64,000 nucleotides of DNA, taken from Haliscomenobacter sp. Its GTDB lineage: Bacteria > Bacteroidota > Bacteroidia > Chitinophagales > Saprospiraceae. The stretch spans positions 1-64,000 of the forward strand of contig NZ_JADKCX010000015.1 of assembly GCF_016718685.1 (NCBI RefSeq). The letters are read 5' to 3'. Position numbers and translations under genes: made by a program. Below the pieces are notes generated by a model. The model ran no database searches. It saw only the letters and a list, made by a program, of their open reading frames with translations, and was not told the DNA's origin. The number at the start of each line of letters is the position of its first letter. The stretch's first letter is position 1. Positions 1 to 8,955 of the stretch are shown here, piece after piece.

Positions 1-1400
1 CACTGAGTACAGTATTCGTTTTTGCACTAATCGGTACGGGCATTGCTCTGGCCAAAAGTGCTGGCCACACGCTCATTTACGATGATTTTGAGGAAAGGGG
101 CTGGGTTTGGTTTTTCGCCAGCATTGGGTTGATGATTGTCCTGCATGACGCCTATTTTTATTGGACTCACCGCTTGATGCACCACCCACTTGTTTTTCGC
201 CATGTTCACCTCGTTCATCATCGCTCAACGAATCCTTCACCTTGGGCAGCCTATGCTTTTCATCCGCTAGAAGCCGTTGTTGAGGCAGGTGTTTTTCCGC
301 TCCTGGTGTTTACCATTCCCTTACATGGGCTGGCCTTGTTCGTTTTTTTGGTGTACATGATCGTCCGCAATGTGCTGGGGCATTTGGGGATTGAATTTTT
401 GCCCAAAAACTTTCTCTCCAACCCTTTGATTAGTTGGCATACCAGCACCACACACCACGATTTGCACCACAAAGATTTCAACCACAACTATGGACTGTAT
501 TTCACCTGGTGGGATAAATGGTGCAAAACCGAGCATCCCAACTACGTAGAAACCTTTGAAGAAGTGACTACCAGGGAAAAAGCACAAGGTAATGGAATCA
601 AAACCCTGCTGATGCTATTGCTAGCTTCACAGGCTGTTTCGGCTCAGTCTGTAGCGGGGTTATGGCAAACCTATCACGACAAAAGTGGCAAACCTCTGTC
701 CATGATTCGCATCCAGGAAAAAGAGAACAGTATCGAAGGACGGGTTGAAAAAATTTACTTACAAGCCTGGGAGGGCGAAGACCCGATCTGTGAAAAATGC
801 CCAGGAGACTTGCAAGGCAAAAAAGTAATTGGCCTGCAATTTCTTTGGGGGTTTAAAAAAACAGGCAACACCTGGAATAATGGACATGTCCTCGATCCAG
901 TTAGTGGAGAGACATACCAGAGTAAGTTGTGGCTGGAGCAGCCCAAAGTGCTCAAGGTAAAAGGATATTGGGGCGTGTTTTATCGCACCCAAACCTGGCA
1001 CCTGGAACAAGACAACCAGGACAATAATCCAGTAACTGGTATTTGGAAAACAATTGATGATAAAAGCGGCCAACCAAAGTCTCTTGTCAAAATCTCGGAA
1101 CAAAACGGGGTTTTATTTGGGCAGATTTTAAAAATTTACCTGCAGGCCTGGGAAGGGGAAGACCCCATTTGTATCCAGTGCCCAGCACCCAAAAAGGATA
1201 CAAAAATAGTCGGCATGACCATCGCCTGGGATTTTACCAAAAAAGAAAAACAATGGGAGAATGGCAAAATTCTAGACCCAGGAAATGGCAAAACCTACCT
1301 CTGTTCTATTTGGCTTGAAAATGAAAACACCCTTAAAATTCGAGGCTACTGGGGGCCTTTTTTTCGTACTCAAACTTGGAAAAGAATAAAATCGGAGTAG
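1..1400 (+). CDS. Sterol desaturase/fatty acid hydroxylase fused to two DUF2147 domains (5' partial)
   Basis: The frame is open from base 3, so the N-terminus lies outside the window. The first part carries the three His clusters of the membrane di-iron fatty acid hydroxylase superfamily: HRLMHH, HLVHH and HHDLHH. These enzymes hydroxylate or desaturate lipid substrates at the membrane. At about base 597 the frame runs without a stop into a hydrophobic stretch ending AVSAQS, which looks like a signal peptide with cleavage site. Two tandem DUF2147 domains follow (about 645-1000 and 1035-1395), each with the repeated motif YLQAWEGEDPIC and a C-terminal GYWG.F.RTQTW. DUF2147 proteins are usually separate exported proteins. 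The internal hydrophobic segment would put both repeats in the periplasm if the fusion is real. A TAATG at 590-594, out of frame, may mark an ancestral gene junction. Family call is firm; the fusion is less sure. Confidence 0.8.
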   Translation, partial: LSTVFVFALIGTGIALAKSAGHTLIYDDFEERGWVWFFASIGLMIVLHDAYFYWTHRLMHHPLVFRHVHLVHHRSTNPSPWAAYAFHPLEAVVEAGVFPLLVFTIPLHGLALFVFLVYMIVRNVLGHLGIEFLPKNFLSNPLISWHTSTTHHDLHHKDFNHNYGLYFTWWDKWCKTEHPNYVETFEEVTTREKAQGNGIKTLLMLLLASQAVSAQSVAGLWQTYHDKSGKPLSMIRIQEKENSIEGRVEKIYLQAWEGEDPICEKCPGDLQGKKVIGLQFLWGFKKTGNTWNNGHVLDPVSGETYQSKLWLEQPKVLKVKGYWGVFYRTQTWHLEQDNQDNNPVTGIWKTIDDKSGQPKSLVKISEQNGVLFGQILKIYLQAWEGEDPICIQCPAPKKDTKIVGMTIAWDFTKKEKQWENGKILDPGNGKTYLCSIWLENENTLKIRGYWGPFFRTQTWKRIKSE

Positions 1401-1479
1401 CAGCATTATTTATCAAATGTAAAAGGATTCCATTTCAAAAGCCCTGAGCTTTGCAGCATCATTCACCAAAACTCAGCGC

Positions 1480-2589
1480 ATGGAATCCGTAAAAACCATT
1501 GATGCCCACACCCTGAACGCCTGGTTGTCCTCCGGCCAGCCAATTTCCCTCTTGGACATCCGCCCCATGAAGGAGCGAATGGAGTGGCGCATTCCCCATA
1601 GTTTGCACATTGACGCCTACGATCAACTTAAAGCAGGGAATGACGAAAGTTTGCAAGCCCTCTATCTCGATAAAAACACCCCGGTGGTCACTTTTTGTGC
1701 AGGAGGAAAACTTAGCTTATTCGCAGCCGAAATATTGACCCAAAGGGGCTACTCCGTATTTTCTTTGGAAGGAGGGATGAAAGCCTGGAACTACGCCTGG
1801 AATACCGCAGAAACGCAGGTGGGCGAAAACCTGAGCATCATTCAGGTTCGCAGACTTGCCAAAGGTTGTTTGTCTTACCTGATTGCTTCGGAAGGTGAAG
1901 CAATGGTCATTGACGCCAATCTTGACCCCGAAGTTTATTTACAACTTGCACAGGAAAAAGGCTGGAAAATCCGTCATGTCGCGGATACACATGTCCACGC
2001 CGACTATGTTTCCCGTACCAAGGAACTGGCACTGGCCAGTGGTGCTACCCATTACATGCTGGAACAAGCCCAGGTGGAGTACCCTTTTACGCCGTTAAAA
2101 GATGGAGAAGGCATTGAATTGGGCAGCAGCCGAGTAGTAGTCCTGCACACGCCTGGCCATACCGATGAAAGCATTTCCTTTTGGCTGGAGCAAGGTGTAC
2201 TTTTTACAGGAGACACCCTCTTTACGGATGGGATCGGGCGCCCTGATTTAAAAGCAGATGAACAAAAAGCGCGTCAAAAAGCCAAGGCTTTGTTCATGTC
2301 TTTGCAAAAAATCCTGTTGCTCGACCCGGCTACAGTAATCCTGCCTGCCCATCTGGCTACTTCTCTCGGTCTCCATCAGGGTTTGGTTGCGGAGCGTTTG
2401 GACAATTTGGTTAACAAAATCCCTGCACTTGAATTGACCATTGAAGAATTTGTCCAAACCTTATTGGACAAACTCCCGCCCACTCCCCCCAATTACCTGG
2501 CCATTTCAGCCATCAACCGCAGCGGCAATCATGCCAATTACAATTTGGCAGATTTAGAAGCGGGTGCCAACCGTTGCGCCATTCAATAG
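1480..2589 (+). CDS. Rhodanese-metallo-beta-lactamase fusion, persulfide dioxygenase-like
   Basis: A 369-aa protein. Residues about 1-105 are a rhodanese domain with active-site Cys in the loop CAGGKLS. Residues about 115-330 are a metallo-beta-lactamase fold with THVHADY, TPGHTDES and FTGDTLF. The closest families are ETHE1-like persulfide dioxygenases and related hydrolases that pair with rhodanese in sulfide and persulfide metabolism. The usual HxHxDH motif ends in Tyr here instead of His; in ETHE1 the iron ligands are the first His of that motif plus a later His and Asp, which are kept. Rhodanese lies N-terminal, opposite to the common CstB-type order. It overlaps nothing upstream; the next gene starts 8 bp after its stop, suggesting co-transcription. 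Cytoplasmic, no signal peptide. Confidence 0.82.
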   Translation: MESVKTIDAHTLNAWLSSGQPISLLDIRPMKERMEWRIPHSLHIDAYDQLKAGNDESLQALYLDKNTPVVTFCAGGKLSLFAAEILTQRGYSVFSLEGGMKAWNYAWNTAETQVGENLSIIQVRRLAKGCLSYLIASEGEAMVIDANLDPEVYLQLAQEKGWKIRHVADTHVHADYVSRTKELALASGATHYMLEQAQVEYPFTPLKDGEGIELGSSRVVVLHTPGHTDESISFWLEQGVLFTGDTLFTDGIGRPDLKADEQKARQKAKALFMSLQKILLLDPATVILPAHLATSLGLHQGLVAERLDNLVNKIPALELTIEEFVQTLLDKLPPTPPNYLAISAINRSGNHANYNLADLEAGANRCAIQ

Positions 2590-2597
2590 ACGTAGAC

Positions 2598-3833
2598 ATG
2601 GAAAACATAAAACTTGGGCTTAGAGAAAATAGTGCCCAGTTCACCCTCTTGGTCATCATCAACGCCTTCGTGGGGGGGATGATTGGCCTAGAGCGTTCTA
2701 TTTTACCCCAGTTGGCTGAAACGGCTTTTGGCCTATCCTCCAAAACGGCGATGTTGTCCTTCATTGTGGCCTTTGGGGTAACCAAAGCCATTTGTAATTA
2801 TTTCACGGGGAGGCTTGCCAATCGACTTGGCCGCAAAAAACTGTTGATCATCGGCTGGTTGTTTGCTTTACCCGTACCCTTCATCCTGATTTACGCCCCC
2901 GATTGGAACTGGGTAGTTGCGGCCAATGTACTTTTGGGCATCAACCAAGGTTTGAGCTGGAGCGCTGCGGTGATGATGAAAATTGACCTGGTGGGCGAAA
3001 AAAGCCGTGGTCTGGCGGTGGGCATCAATGAGTTTGCAGGTTACCTGGCTGTGGGTTTGGTCGCTTTTTTGACGGGTTGGATCGCTTCCGAGTACGGGGT
3101 GCGGCCTTATCCTTTTTATTTGGGCATTATTTTTGCGGTAGCAGGCTTATTCTTGAGCATTCTTTTCCTAAAAGATACCCATCAACATGTGGCGAAAGAA
3201 CAGGAAAACAATCAACGCCTGAGTTTAAAATCGGTGTTTTGGGATACCACCTTTCGGCATCCTTCCCTCGGGGCGGTCAGCCAGGCTGGGCTCATCAACA
3301 ATCTCAACGATGGGATGATTTGGGGTTTGTGGCCAGTTATTCTGGCGGCCAAAGGATTTAGTTTAACGGAAATCGGGCTTTTGAGTGCCATCTACCCCAC
3401 TACCTGGAGCTTCAGTCAATTGTTAACGGGGCGCCTGTCGGATGTTTACTCGAAAAAAGGTTTGCTATTTTGGGGCATGTTACTACAAGGTTTAGCCATT
3501 GTTGGCTCCATTTGGGCAGAAGGCTTTTATGCTTTTGCCAGTATTGGATTGCTATTGGGCTGGGGTACGGCAATGGTTTATCCGACCTTTATCAATGCCA
3601 TTTCCGATTTTACTTCGCCGATGCAGCGTGCCGAAAGTTTGGGTGTTTTCCGTTTTTGGCGGGATTTGGGTTATGCCTTGGGGGCTTTATTAACGGGAGT
3701 TTTGGCTGATTGGTGGGGTATTCCTGGTGCGATACTTGCGATTGGTGTGCTAACCCTGTTTTCTGCTTTTGTCGCAGCGATGCACGCACTATACATTTTT
3801 TCGCCCTTCAACAAGTCTATTGAACAAGCTTGA
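2598..3833 (+). CDS. MFS transporter
   Basis: About 411 aa with roughly 12 hydrophobic segments and the family A-motif-like loop GRLANRLGRKK between helices 2 and 3, with a second related loop GRLSDVYSKKG in the C-terminal half. This is a major facilitator superfamily permease of the inner membrane; the substrate cannot be read from sequence. I take the ATG at 2598, 8 bp after the stop of the rhodanese/MBL gene; a TTG at 2574 would extend it into that gene by 8 residues. Being coupled to a putative persulfide enzyme, it could move a sulfur compound, but that is inference. Confidence 0.85.
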   Translation: MENIKLGLRENSAQFTLLVIINAFVGGMIGLERSILPQLAETAFGLSSKTAMLSFIVAFGVTKAICNYFTGRLANRLGRKKLLIIGWLFALPVPFILIYAPDWNWVVAANVLLGINQGLSWSAAVMMKIDLVGEKSRGLAVGINEFAGYLAVGLVAFLTGWIASEYGVRPYPFYLGIIFAVAGLFLSILFLKDTHQHVAKEQENNQRLSLKSVFWDTTFRHPSLGAVSQAGLINNLNDGMIWGLWPVILAAKGFSLTEIGLLSAIYPTTWSFSQLLTGRLSDVYSKKGLLFWGMLLQGLAIVGSIWAEGFYAFASIGLLLGWGTAMVYPTFINAISDFTSPMQRAESLGVFRFWRDLGYALGALLTGVLADWWGIPGAILAIGVLTLFSAFVAAMHALYIFSPFNKSIEQA

Positions 3834-3834
3834 C

Positions 3835-4716
3835 ATGAACAAATACATCGAGATCATCGTCCAATCCTATCAAGGTTATGCGGGCTACCTGCTGCACGAA
3901 ATCATCAGCCCCTCCTGGGGAAATTATTTTTACTGGCTGATTGGCATTTCTTTGTTCTTTTTTGGTCTGGAATGGTGGATGCCCTGGCGCAAGTCCCAAA
4001 AATTGCTCAGGAAAGACTTTTGGCTGGACGTGTTTTATATGTTTTTCAATTTCTTTTTGTTTTCGCTGATTGGTTTTTACGCCCTATCCAATGTATTTGT
4101 GGAGTTTTTTAATGGCTTTCTTACCAATGTTTTGGGCATCACCAACCTGGTGGCGATTTATCTGGGTGGCTTACCCTCATTAGTGCAATTGGCCATCCTG
4201 TTTGTGTTGAGAGATTTTATCCACTGGAACATTCATCGCCTCTTACATCAGGTACCCTTCTTATGGGCGTTTCACAAAGTGCATCATTCGGCCAAAGAAA
4301 TGGGGTTTGCCACGCATTTGCGGTACCACTGGATGGAAAATGTAGTGTATAAAGTCTTGGAGTATCTGCCATTGGGCATGATTGGATTTGGTATTCAGGA
4401 TTTCTTTTTTATTCACCTGCTAGCCACTGCCATTGGTCATTTCAATCATTCCAACATCAAAGTACCTTTGGGTCTGCTAAAGTATATTTTTAACAACCCT
4501 CAAATGCATACCTGGCATCACGCCAAAGTGCTGCCAGGAACCCACCCGAATGGCGTCAATTTTGGTATTTCCCTGAGTGTATGGGATTATGTTTTTAAAA
4601 CAGCTTATGTACCCCACGAGGGAGAACTTATCGAACTCGGCTATCCGGGCGACGATGAAATGCAGGATGATTTTACTCGACAGGCAGTTTTTCCATTTTT
4701 CAAAAAAAATGACTGA
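3835..4716 (+). CDS. Sterol desaturase family protein
   Basis: About 293 aa with several membrane segments and the di-iron His clusters HWNIHRLLH, HKVHH and HTWHH (with HFNHSN between), typical of the fatty acid hydroxylase superfamily. It would oxidise a lipid or sterol-like substrate at the membrane. The ATG at 3835 immediately follows the MFS stop codon (3831-3833), so the gene is probably translationally coupled to it. It is a separate relative of the desaturase domain at the window start. The exact substrate is unknown. Confidence 0.85.
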   Translation: MNKYIEIIVQSYQGYAGYLLHEIISPSWGNYFYWLIGISLFFFGLEWWMPWRKSQKLLRKDFWLDVFYMFFNFFLFSLIGFYALSNVFVEFFNGFLTNVLGITNLVAIYLGGLPSLVQLAILFVLRDFIHWNIHRLLHQVPFLWAFHKVHHSAKEMGFATHLRYHWMENVVYKVLEYLPLGMIGFGIQDFFFIHLLATAIGHFNHSNIKVPLGLLKYIFNNPQMHTWHHAKVLPGTHPNGVNFGISLSVWDYVFKTAYVPHEGELIELGYPGDDEMQDDFTRQAVFPFFKKND

Positions 4717-4782
4717 AAAGGCTATCTGGAGCGGAAACGAATATTAGCAAAATTTACACACCTTTTGCTAAAACCGTACACC

Positions 4783-6219
4783 TCACCCAAACTCCTCGCT
4801 CAACCACCCCTTCTTTCCCCACACAAAACGATTCAACTCCCGGTGCAATTCCACATCCTTAAAGACCAGGTGCAAGGTCCCTTTTTTAAAATACCGAATT
4901 TTGAAAAAAGCGCTCTCCGCCTCCCGGCAAGCATCATCCTTGAACGCCTCGCGCAAAGCATCGACGATGCTCAGAATCTCCTCCAGTCGCTGGCCGGTCA
5001 ACATACAAAGCGCCTTGTCCACATCATTGAGCCACACATCGCGGCGGTTGTAATACAAACTAAAAGACTGGTTGTACTTAGAACATTCCACAAAACCCGG
5101 TAAAATCACTTTGCGGCGAACCTCGTACTTATCATTGGTTTTCCAGCCCTCGCGGTACACCCGATTGTCGGCGCTGTAGCGGCACATCGTATCAAACACA
5201 TCCAACACACATTGCTCCAGGATAGACTTTTGGTTGCAGATCAGCAGCTCCAGCAAGGCCCGAATGTTCTCTTCCGAAAACACCTTTTGCCCCTGCAACT
5301 GGCGATGTTTTACAAAGTTCTCCTGCATCCGGGCCGTCAGCACCTTTTGAAACTGGGTCTGTTGGAAAAGGCTCTGCCAAGCCAGGTCGGTTAGGGCTAA
5401 ATTAAACTCCGTCACTTTCAACGCCGGAATCCGCTCCTTGAGTGCCGACTCGACCATGCTGGTCAACTTATACACACAATCCTGGAGCAGCGGCTGGATG
5501 TAGTAGCTCAGGCGCTCGTAACATTTCACCAGTTCCTGAAAAGCCGCCACAGCATTTTGTTGCCAACCCACCATATCGCGGATAAAGTCGGGGCACTCCA
5601 GGGCCATTCCCTGGCTACGCTCCGAAAACCAGGTCTGGAGGTCGTAAACCGGAACTTGCGCCTGTTGCTTCAGTCCCTCCATAAAATCAAAATGACAAGC
5701 CACTTGGACCTTGCGCAAGTGAACCAAGGCAACATCAACGGGCGTTTGCCGTTCCGCATCCGCAAAAGCACGCGGGTAAAACAGCACCTGGCCACTATCG
5801 GCAATGAGCTTGGTCAACAGTTGCCGTTCCTCAGAATAAGGATTGCGGATGGTCTCCGCGTTCAGCAAGCAAAGGATTTCCCCTTCACTAATGATGTTCC
5901 AGGCATGCAACAAATGCTGTGCCCCCTGGGAAAAAGGCGGGTTCATCACCACCAGGTCGAAGTAGTACCCTTGTGCCGTAAAGCTGAGAAAATCATCGTT
6001 GAGGATGGTCACTCCCTTGCCATTGAGGATCATTTGCAATTCTGGATCGATCTCACAGCAATAAATCCGGGGTCGGTGCATTTTGGAGCGAATCACCTCG
6101 ATGATGTCTCCTTTGCCCGCGCTGGGTTCGAGGATCGAGTGAACGGAGCGCAAGTTCACCAGGGACAACATTTCCTCGGTCAACCATGCTGGAGTTGGGA
6201 AAAATTCAGCGTTGAACAT
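4783..6219 (-). CDS. Class I SAM-dependent DNA N6-methyltransferase with DUF4942-like C-terminus
   Basis: A 478-aa protein. Motif I is LEPSAGKGD (about residue 32), an acidic CCEIDPE follows, and the catalytic motif NPPF (about residue 93) marks an amino-methyltransferase acting on adenine in DNA. The C-terminal half has the features of DUF4942, a region found with such methyltransferases on Bacteroidota mobile elements. No restriction endonuclease is adjacent, so it is probably an orphan methyltransferase protecting a mobile element. It is the last gene of a minus-strand run beginning near 8707, separated from the next gene by a hairpin repeat. Domain assignment of the C-terminus is from memory of the family. 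Confidence 0.8.
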   Translation of the reverse strand: MFNAEFFPTPAWLTEEMLSLVNLRSVHSILEPSAGKGDIIEVIRSKMHRPRIYCCEIDPELQMILNGKGVTILNDDFLSFTAQGYYFDLVVMNPPFSQGAQHLLHAWNIISEGEILCLLNAETIRNPYSEERQLLTKLIADSGQVLFYPRAFADAERQTPVDVALVHLRKVQVACHFDFMEGLKQQAQVPVYDLQTWFSERSQGMALECPDFIRDMVGWQQNAVAAFQELVKCYERLSYYIQPLLQDCVYKLTSMVESALKERIPALKVTEFNLALTDLAWQSLFQQTQFQKVLTARMQENFVKHRQLQGQKVFSEENIRALLELLICNQKSILEQCVLDVFDTMCRYSADNRVYREGWKTNDKYEVRRKVILPGFVECSKYNQSFSLYYNRRDVWLNDVDKALCMLTGQRLEEILSIVDALREAFKDDACREAESAFFKIRYFKKGTLHLVFKDVELHRELNRFVWGKKGWLSEEFG

Positions 6220-6292
6220 GTGGAATGAATTGGGTAAAAAAATGGGTTAAGTGGGTCTCCCCCACCCGCTGCCTTTGGGGTTTTTAGTAACA

Positions 6293-6371
6293 TTTTTCAC
6301 CACAGATTCGCGCGGATTCACACAGATTTCTTCCTAATCCGTGCGAATCCGTGTGAATCTGTGGTGAAAAA
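6293..6371. repeat. 79-bp hairpin repeat of the cacagatt...cggatt type
   Basis: Arms of 36 nt (6293-6328 and 6336-6371) are complementary except for four positions, around a 7-nt loop. The four mismatches are all transitions, so two of them pair as G-U in either RNA strand. The stem is rich in repeated (C)ACAGATT and CGGATT units. It separates two minus-strand genes and may act as a transcription end or as a dispersed palindromic repeat. Confidence 0.8.
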
Positions 6372-6383
6372 ATATTCACTACA

Positions 6384-7031
6384 TCAAGCCGCTGAAGACA
6401 AGCTCACCGGTGTCTCAGCGGTGCCCACCTGGTTGCAAACCTCCACCGGTGGATTGAAATTGTAGCTCAGGATGGGTTCCGCGTCGCCGGTGAGGGTATC
6501 CTCGCGCCAAAGGGGCATGCCCTTAAAAACTGCCTCTTGTGTGGCGATCGCCTCGGCGCTCAAGCGGTTGAAGCTGAACTCCGCGATAAAAAAGCGGCTG
6601 TTGTTGGCCTCGGGTGCCTTGCTGGTCCGCTCGGCGGGGGTGATGGTCAACTCAATTTGGCAGAGGTTGACCTGTTCATAAAAAATCTCCTCGTTGAGGT
6701 CCATCAGGTTGTCGACGCTGTAGCCGTGCAGCAGCAGGTTACAGACCTGGTTCCCCTGATTGAGGAAAAAGAATTCCGCCCAACGCTTGGTACTTTGGCC
6801 CAAGATACTGTCGCGAAAAATCCGGAAAGCAATGGGAATGAGGGTCAAAGATTCCTTGGGTTTGGTGATGGGGGTCTCCCCTTTCAGGTTGAACATGCCC
6901 CGGTTGGCATCGAAGCGGTACTGGCGGGGGCGACCGGGCAGGTAAGCGATTGGCGCGATCTCCGCAGTTTCAGCGTTGAGTAATTGAGCAATACCTGTCG
7001 AAGGTAACGGCAATAACGTTGCTGTTTTCAT
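6384..7031 (-). CDS. Hypothetical protein of the ArdC-associated block
   Basis: A 215-aa soluble protein that I do not recognise. It has no signal peptide or membrane segment. The middle (about residues 60-130) is rich in hydrophobic and aromatic residues and looks like a compact domain; the C-terminus is Ser/Ala-rich. It lies 48 bp downstream of the ArdC-like gene on the same strand and is probably in its operon. Role unknown; the setting suggests a mobile-element accessory function. Confidence 0.6.
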   Translation of the reverse strand: MKTATLLPLPSTGIAQLLNAETAEIAPIAYLPGRPRQYRFDANRGMFNLKGETPITKPKESLTLIPIAFRIFRDSILGQSTKRWAEFFFLNQGNQVCNLLLHGYSVDNLMDLNEEIFYEQVNLCQIELTITPAERTSKAPEANNSRFFIAEFSFNRLSAEAIATQEAVFKGMPLWREDTLTGDAEPILSYNFNPPVEVCNQVGTAETPVSLSSAA

Positions 7032-7079
7032 TGTTTTAGGTTTTTATAAATGAGAAAATATAGACTGAGTAAAAGAAAA

Positions 7080-7955
7080 TCAAAGGCAAATTTCTTGTGG
7101 TTGCAAGAGCAGATCAGCCGCCTTTTGCGCCTGTGCGGCAGCATTGAGGATTAGCTTGGGGTCGCCTTTCAGCTTGTTGATCCAAGCCTGGAGGTAGGCT
7201 GCATTGTTGGCATCCAGCTGCGGCGAATCAATCTGGCAATGTGCGCAGACAAAAGCCGAACACAGTTCCGCCACCAGTTCCTCCCGGCTGTAATCCGGGC
7301 TACCAAAAGCGGGGATTGGCTCCCCCTCCGGGAAACGATTGAGGCGGGACGGGTGACCAGTCCAATGCGCCAGCTCGTGAAACAGCGTCGCATAATAGTC
7401 TTCCGGGCTGTTGAACTGTTGCAGCTCCGGCAAGCGGATAAAGTCCTGGAACGGATGATAAGCCGCTGAATTTCCAGCGTGAATAATGTTAGCACCAGTA
7501 CTTTTGACCAGTTCCTCGCAGTGTTCAATCCGTTCATGAGCTGTAAACAGTTCGTTAGAAGGATACACAAAATCGATGCCTTCAATATCGGTTGCATTGA
7601 ACACGTGGTAAAAACGCGGCTGGGGAATGCGCACTTTGGCGAGAGCTTCCTCCTGCACCTTCTCGCCCTGGGCATCGAGGTAGAGCCAGTTCCAGAAAAA
7701 GACCAGGTCAGCTTTGGCCCCCTTGCGGATGCGGCCGCCGCGATCCTGAACCTGTTTGAAGGTCATGAAGTAAGGATCCTTATAAAAGTAGCTCAGGTAA
7801 AGCTGGTTGAAGCCTCGGTAAGGCGTACGGGTGGCGTAGTTCATGGCGGGCAGGTACAATTTGTCGGTCCAGGACTTGCGCCAGGGGGCCACCCCTTGTT
7901 CCAGGAGGGTGAGGATTTTTTGGGTGGCAATTTCGTAGACGGATACGTTTTTCAT
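7080..7955 (-). CDS. ardC: ArdC-family antirestriction protein (ssDNA-binding domain plus zincin peptidase)
   Basis: About 291 aa from the ATG at 7955. The N-terminal 110 residues match the ArdC ssDNA-binding domain (APWRKSW near the start, then YRGFNQLYL). The C-terminal part carries the zinc peptidase motif HELAHWTGH with a downstream Glu-rich segment. ArdC proteins are carried by plasmids and conjugative elements and protect incoming single-stranded DNA from restriction. An upstream extension to 8048 is open but overlaps the preceding gene, so I prefer 7955. Its presence is the best sign that 4783-9492 is a mobile-element remnant. Confidence 0.88.
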   Translation of the reverse strand: MKNVSVYEIATQKILTLLEQGVAPWRKSWTDKLYLPAMNYATRTPYRGFNQLYLSYFYKDPYFMTFKQVQDRGGRIRKGAKADLVFFWNWLYLDAQGEKVQEEALAKVRIPQPRFYHVFNATDIEGIDFVYPSNELFTAHERIEHCEELVKSTGANIIHAGNSAAYHPFQDFIRLPELQQFNSPEDYYATLFHELAHWTGHPSRLNRFPEGEPIPAFGSPDYSREELVAELCSAFVCAHCQIDSPQLDANNAAYLQAWINKLKGDPKLILNAAAQAQKAADLLLQPQEICL

Positions 7956-7987
7956 GTGAATGGAATGGATGGTGAAGGAATAAGAGG

Positions 7988-8221
7988 CTACCGCTGGGTA
8001 GCCTCGAAAGGAAGTGCAACTCCGGCCGATTTTGTCAGTACCTGACAATGTACCCGGCCATTGATTTTAAGATAATCGGCAATCGTGCAGGCAGTATAAA
8101 AGGGATGACGATCTGGGCCATTGTGGCGCAAATAGCGGCGATAAGCACGGTTTAGTTCCAGTTCAGATACAGTACACTGAGGGCCCAGCTGCTGCCGGAC
8201 CTGGTCTTTGATGGCTTTCAT
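7988..8221 (-). CDS. Small hypothetical protein upstream of ardC
   Basis: A 77-aa basic protein with an RRYLRHNGPDRHPFY segment. It has no recognisable family. It ends 32 bp before the ArdC start on the same strand, and its codon use fits the neighbours, so it is likely a real gene of the same transcript. A small helical DNA-binding protein is possible but not shown. Confidence 0.5.
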   Translation of the reverse strand: MKAIKDQVRQQLGPQCTVSELELNRAYRRYLRHNGPDRHPFYTACTIADYLKINGRVHCQVLTKSAGVALPFEATQR

Positions 8222-8263
8222 AAGTGAATGGTTGAGGAGGTTGAGAAAGTTGAGGAGGTTGAG

Positions 8264-8707
8264 TTAAGCGCAATGTTGCGGGACGTAGATAGGAAGAATC
8301 GGTTCCCTGGCAACCCGGCCAGGCAGGGCCGTGCTGTAGAATTTCCGTTTGACTTGCTGCTGTTGCAATCGATAATGGACCAAGGCCATGTGCGCCTCGA
8401 TGCGGGCGGTGGTCAGTTCGAGCTGGGCTTTTTGGTAATCCAATAAAAGATCACAAGCGCGGAGCAGGTGGTTATGATCGTCGAAGTCATTGCAAGGTAG
8501 AAACAGCGACAGGGCAATGGCCTGATCTTCGAGCAAAAGTGCGCGAATATCGTGTTCTTGATTGAGGTAAATGGCAATTTCCCGTTTGGAAAGGGTGACG
8601 GGTTCGGGGAGGAACAAAGTCCATTTGTTCAACCCATCGTGCCGCAGATTAAAATCATTTTTGGGCTGGTATTCGTTTTGCAAACGATCTTCCCAGTATT
8701 GATCCAA
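8264..8707 (-). CDS. Hypothetical protein, first gene of the minus-strand run
   Basis: A 147-aa soluble protein, acidic in the first half and with a Gln/Lys-rich helix (YRLQQQQVKRK) near residue 112. No family is recognised. It is preceded by an AT-rich divergent promoter region and followed by a short purine-rich repeat of the unit gaggttgag (about 8230-8262) before the next gene. Probably part of the ArdC operon. Confidence 0.5.
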   Translation of the reverse strand: MDQYWEDRLQNEYQPKNDFNLRHDGLNKWTLFLPEPVTLSKREIAIYLNQEHDIRALLLEDQAIALSLFLPCNDFDDHNHLLRACDLLLDYQKAQLELTTARIEAHMALVHYRLQQQQVKRKFYSTALPGRVAREPILPIYVPQHCA

Positions 8708-8955
8708 GGAACGGGTGCAAAGCGGAATAATAGCTGTTTTCGATGAATGTGTCCGGTGTCATAACGTACAGTGTTTTTGTTGCTTTTCTTTTATAAATAT
8801 ACACATTTTGTGTTTAAATTCAAAATTTTATGCAACATTTTTTAACTATTTTTTACACTAATATTCAACAAAATAAACAAAATAACAGCATAAAAACTTA
8901 TCAAAAAGCTTGCAAATATAAAACAAAATGTGTAATTTAAAGAAAAAACACCGAC
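8708..8955. promoter_or_regulatory. Divergent AT-rich promoter region with inverted ACACATTTTGTG-like sites
   Basis: This 248-bp region separates a minus-strand gene (start 8707) from a plus-strand gene (start 8956) and is much more AT-rich than its surroundings. TATACACATTTTGTGT at 8798-8813 and ACAAAATGTGTA at 8923-8934 are related sequences in opposite orientation, one facing each gene, as expected for operators of a shared regulator. On the minus strand TATATTTG (TAnnTTTG type) is also present. Function is inferred. Confidence 0.4.

Noticed and set aside
5557..6228. 223-aa plus-strand open frame opposite the methyltransferase
   Set aside because: Antisense to a gene with firm methyltransferase motifs; no start context or domain.
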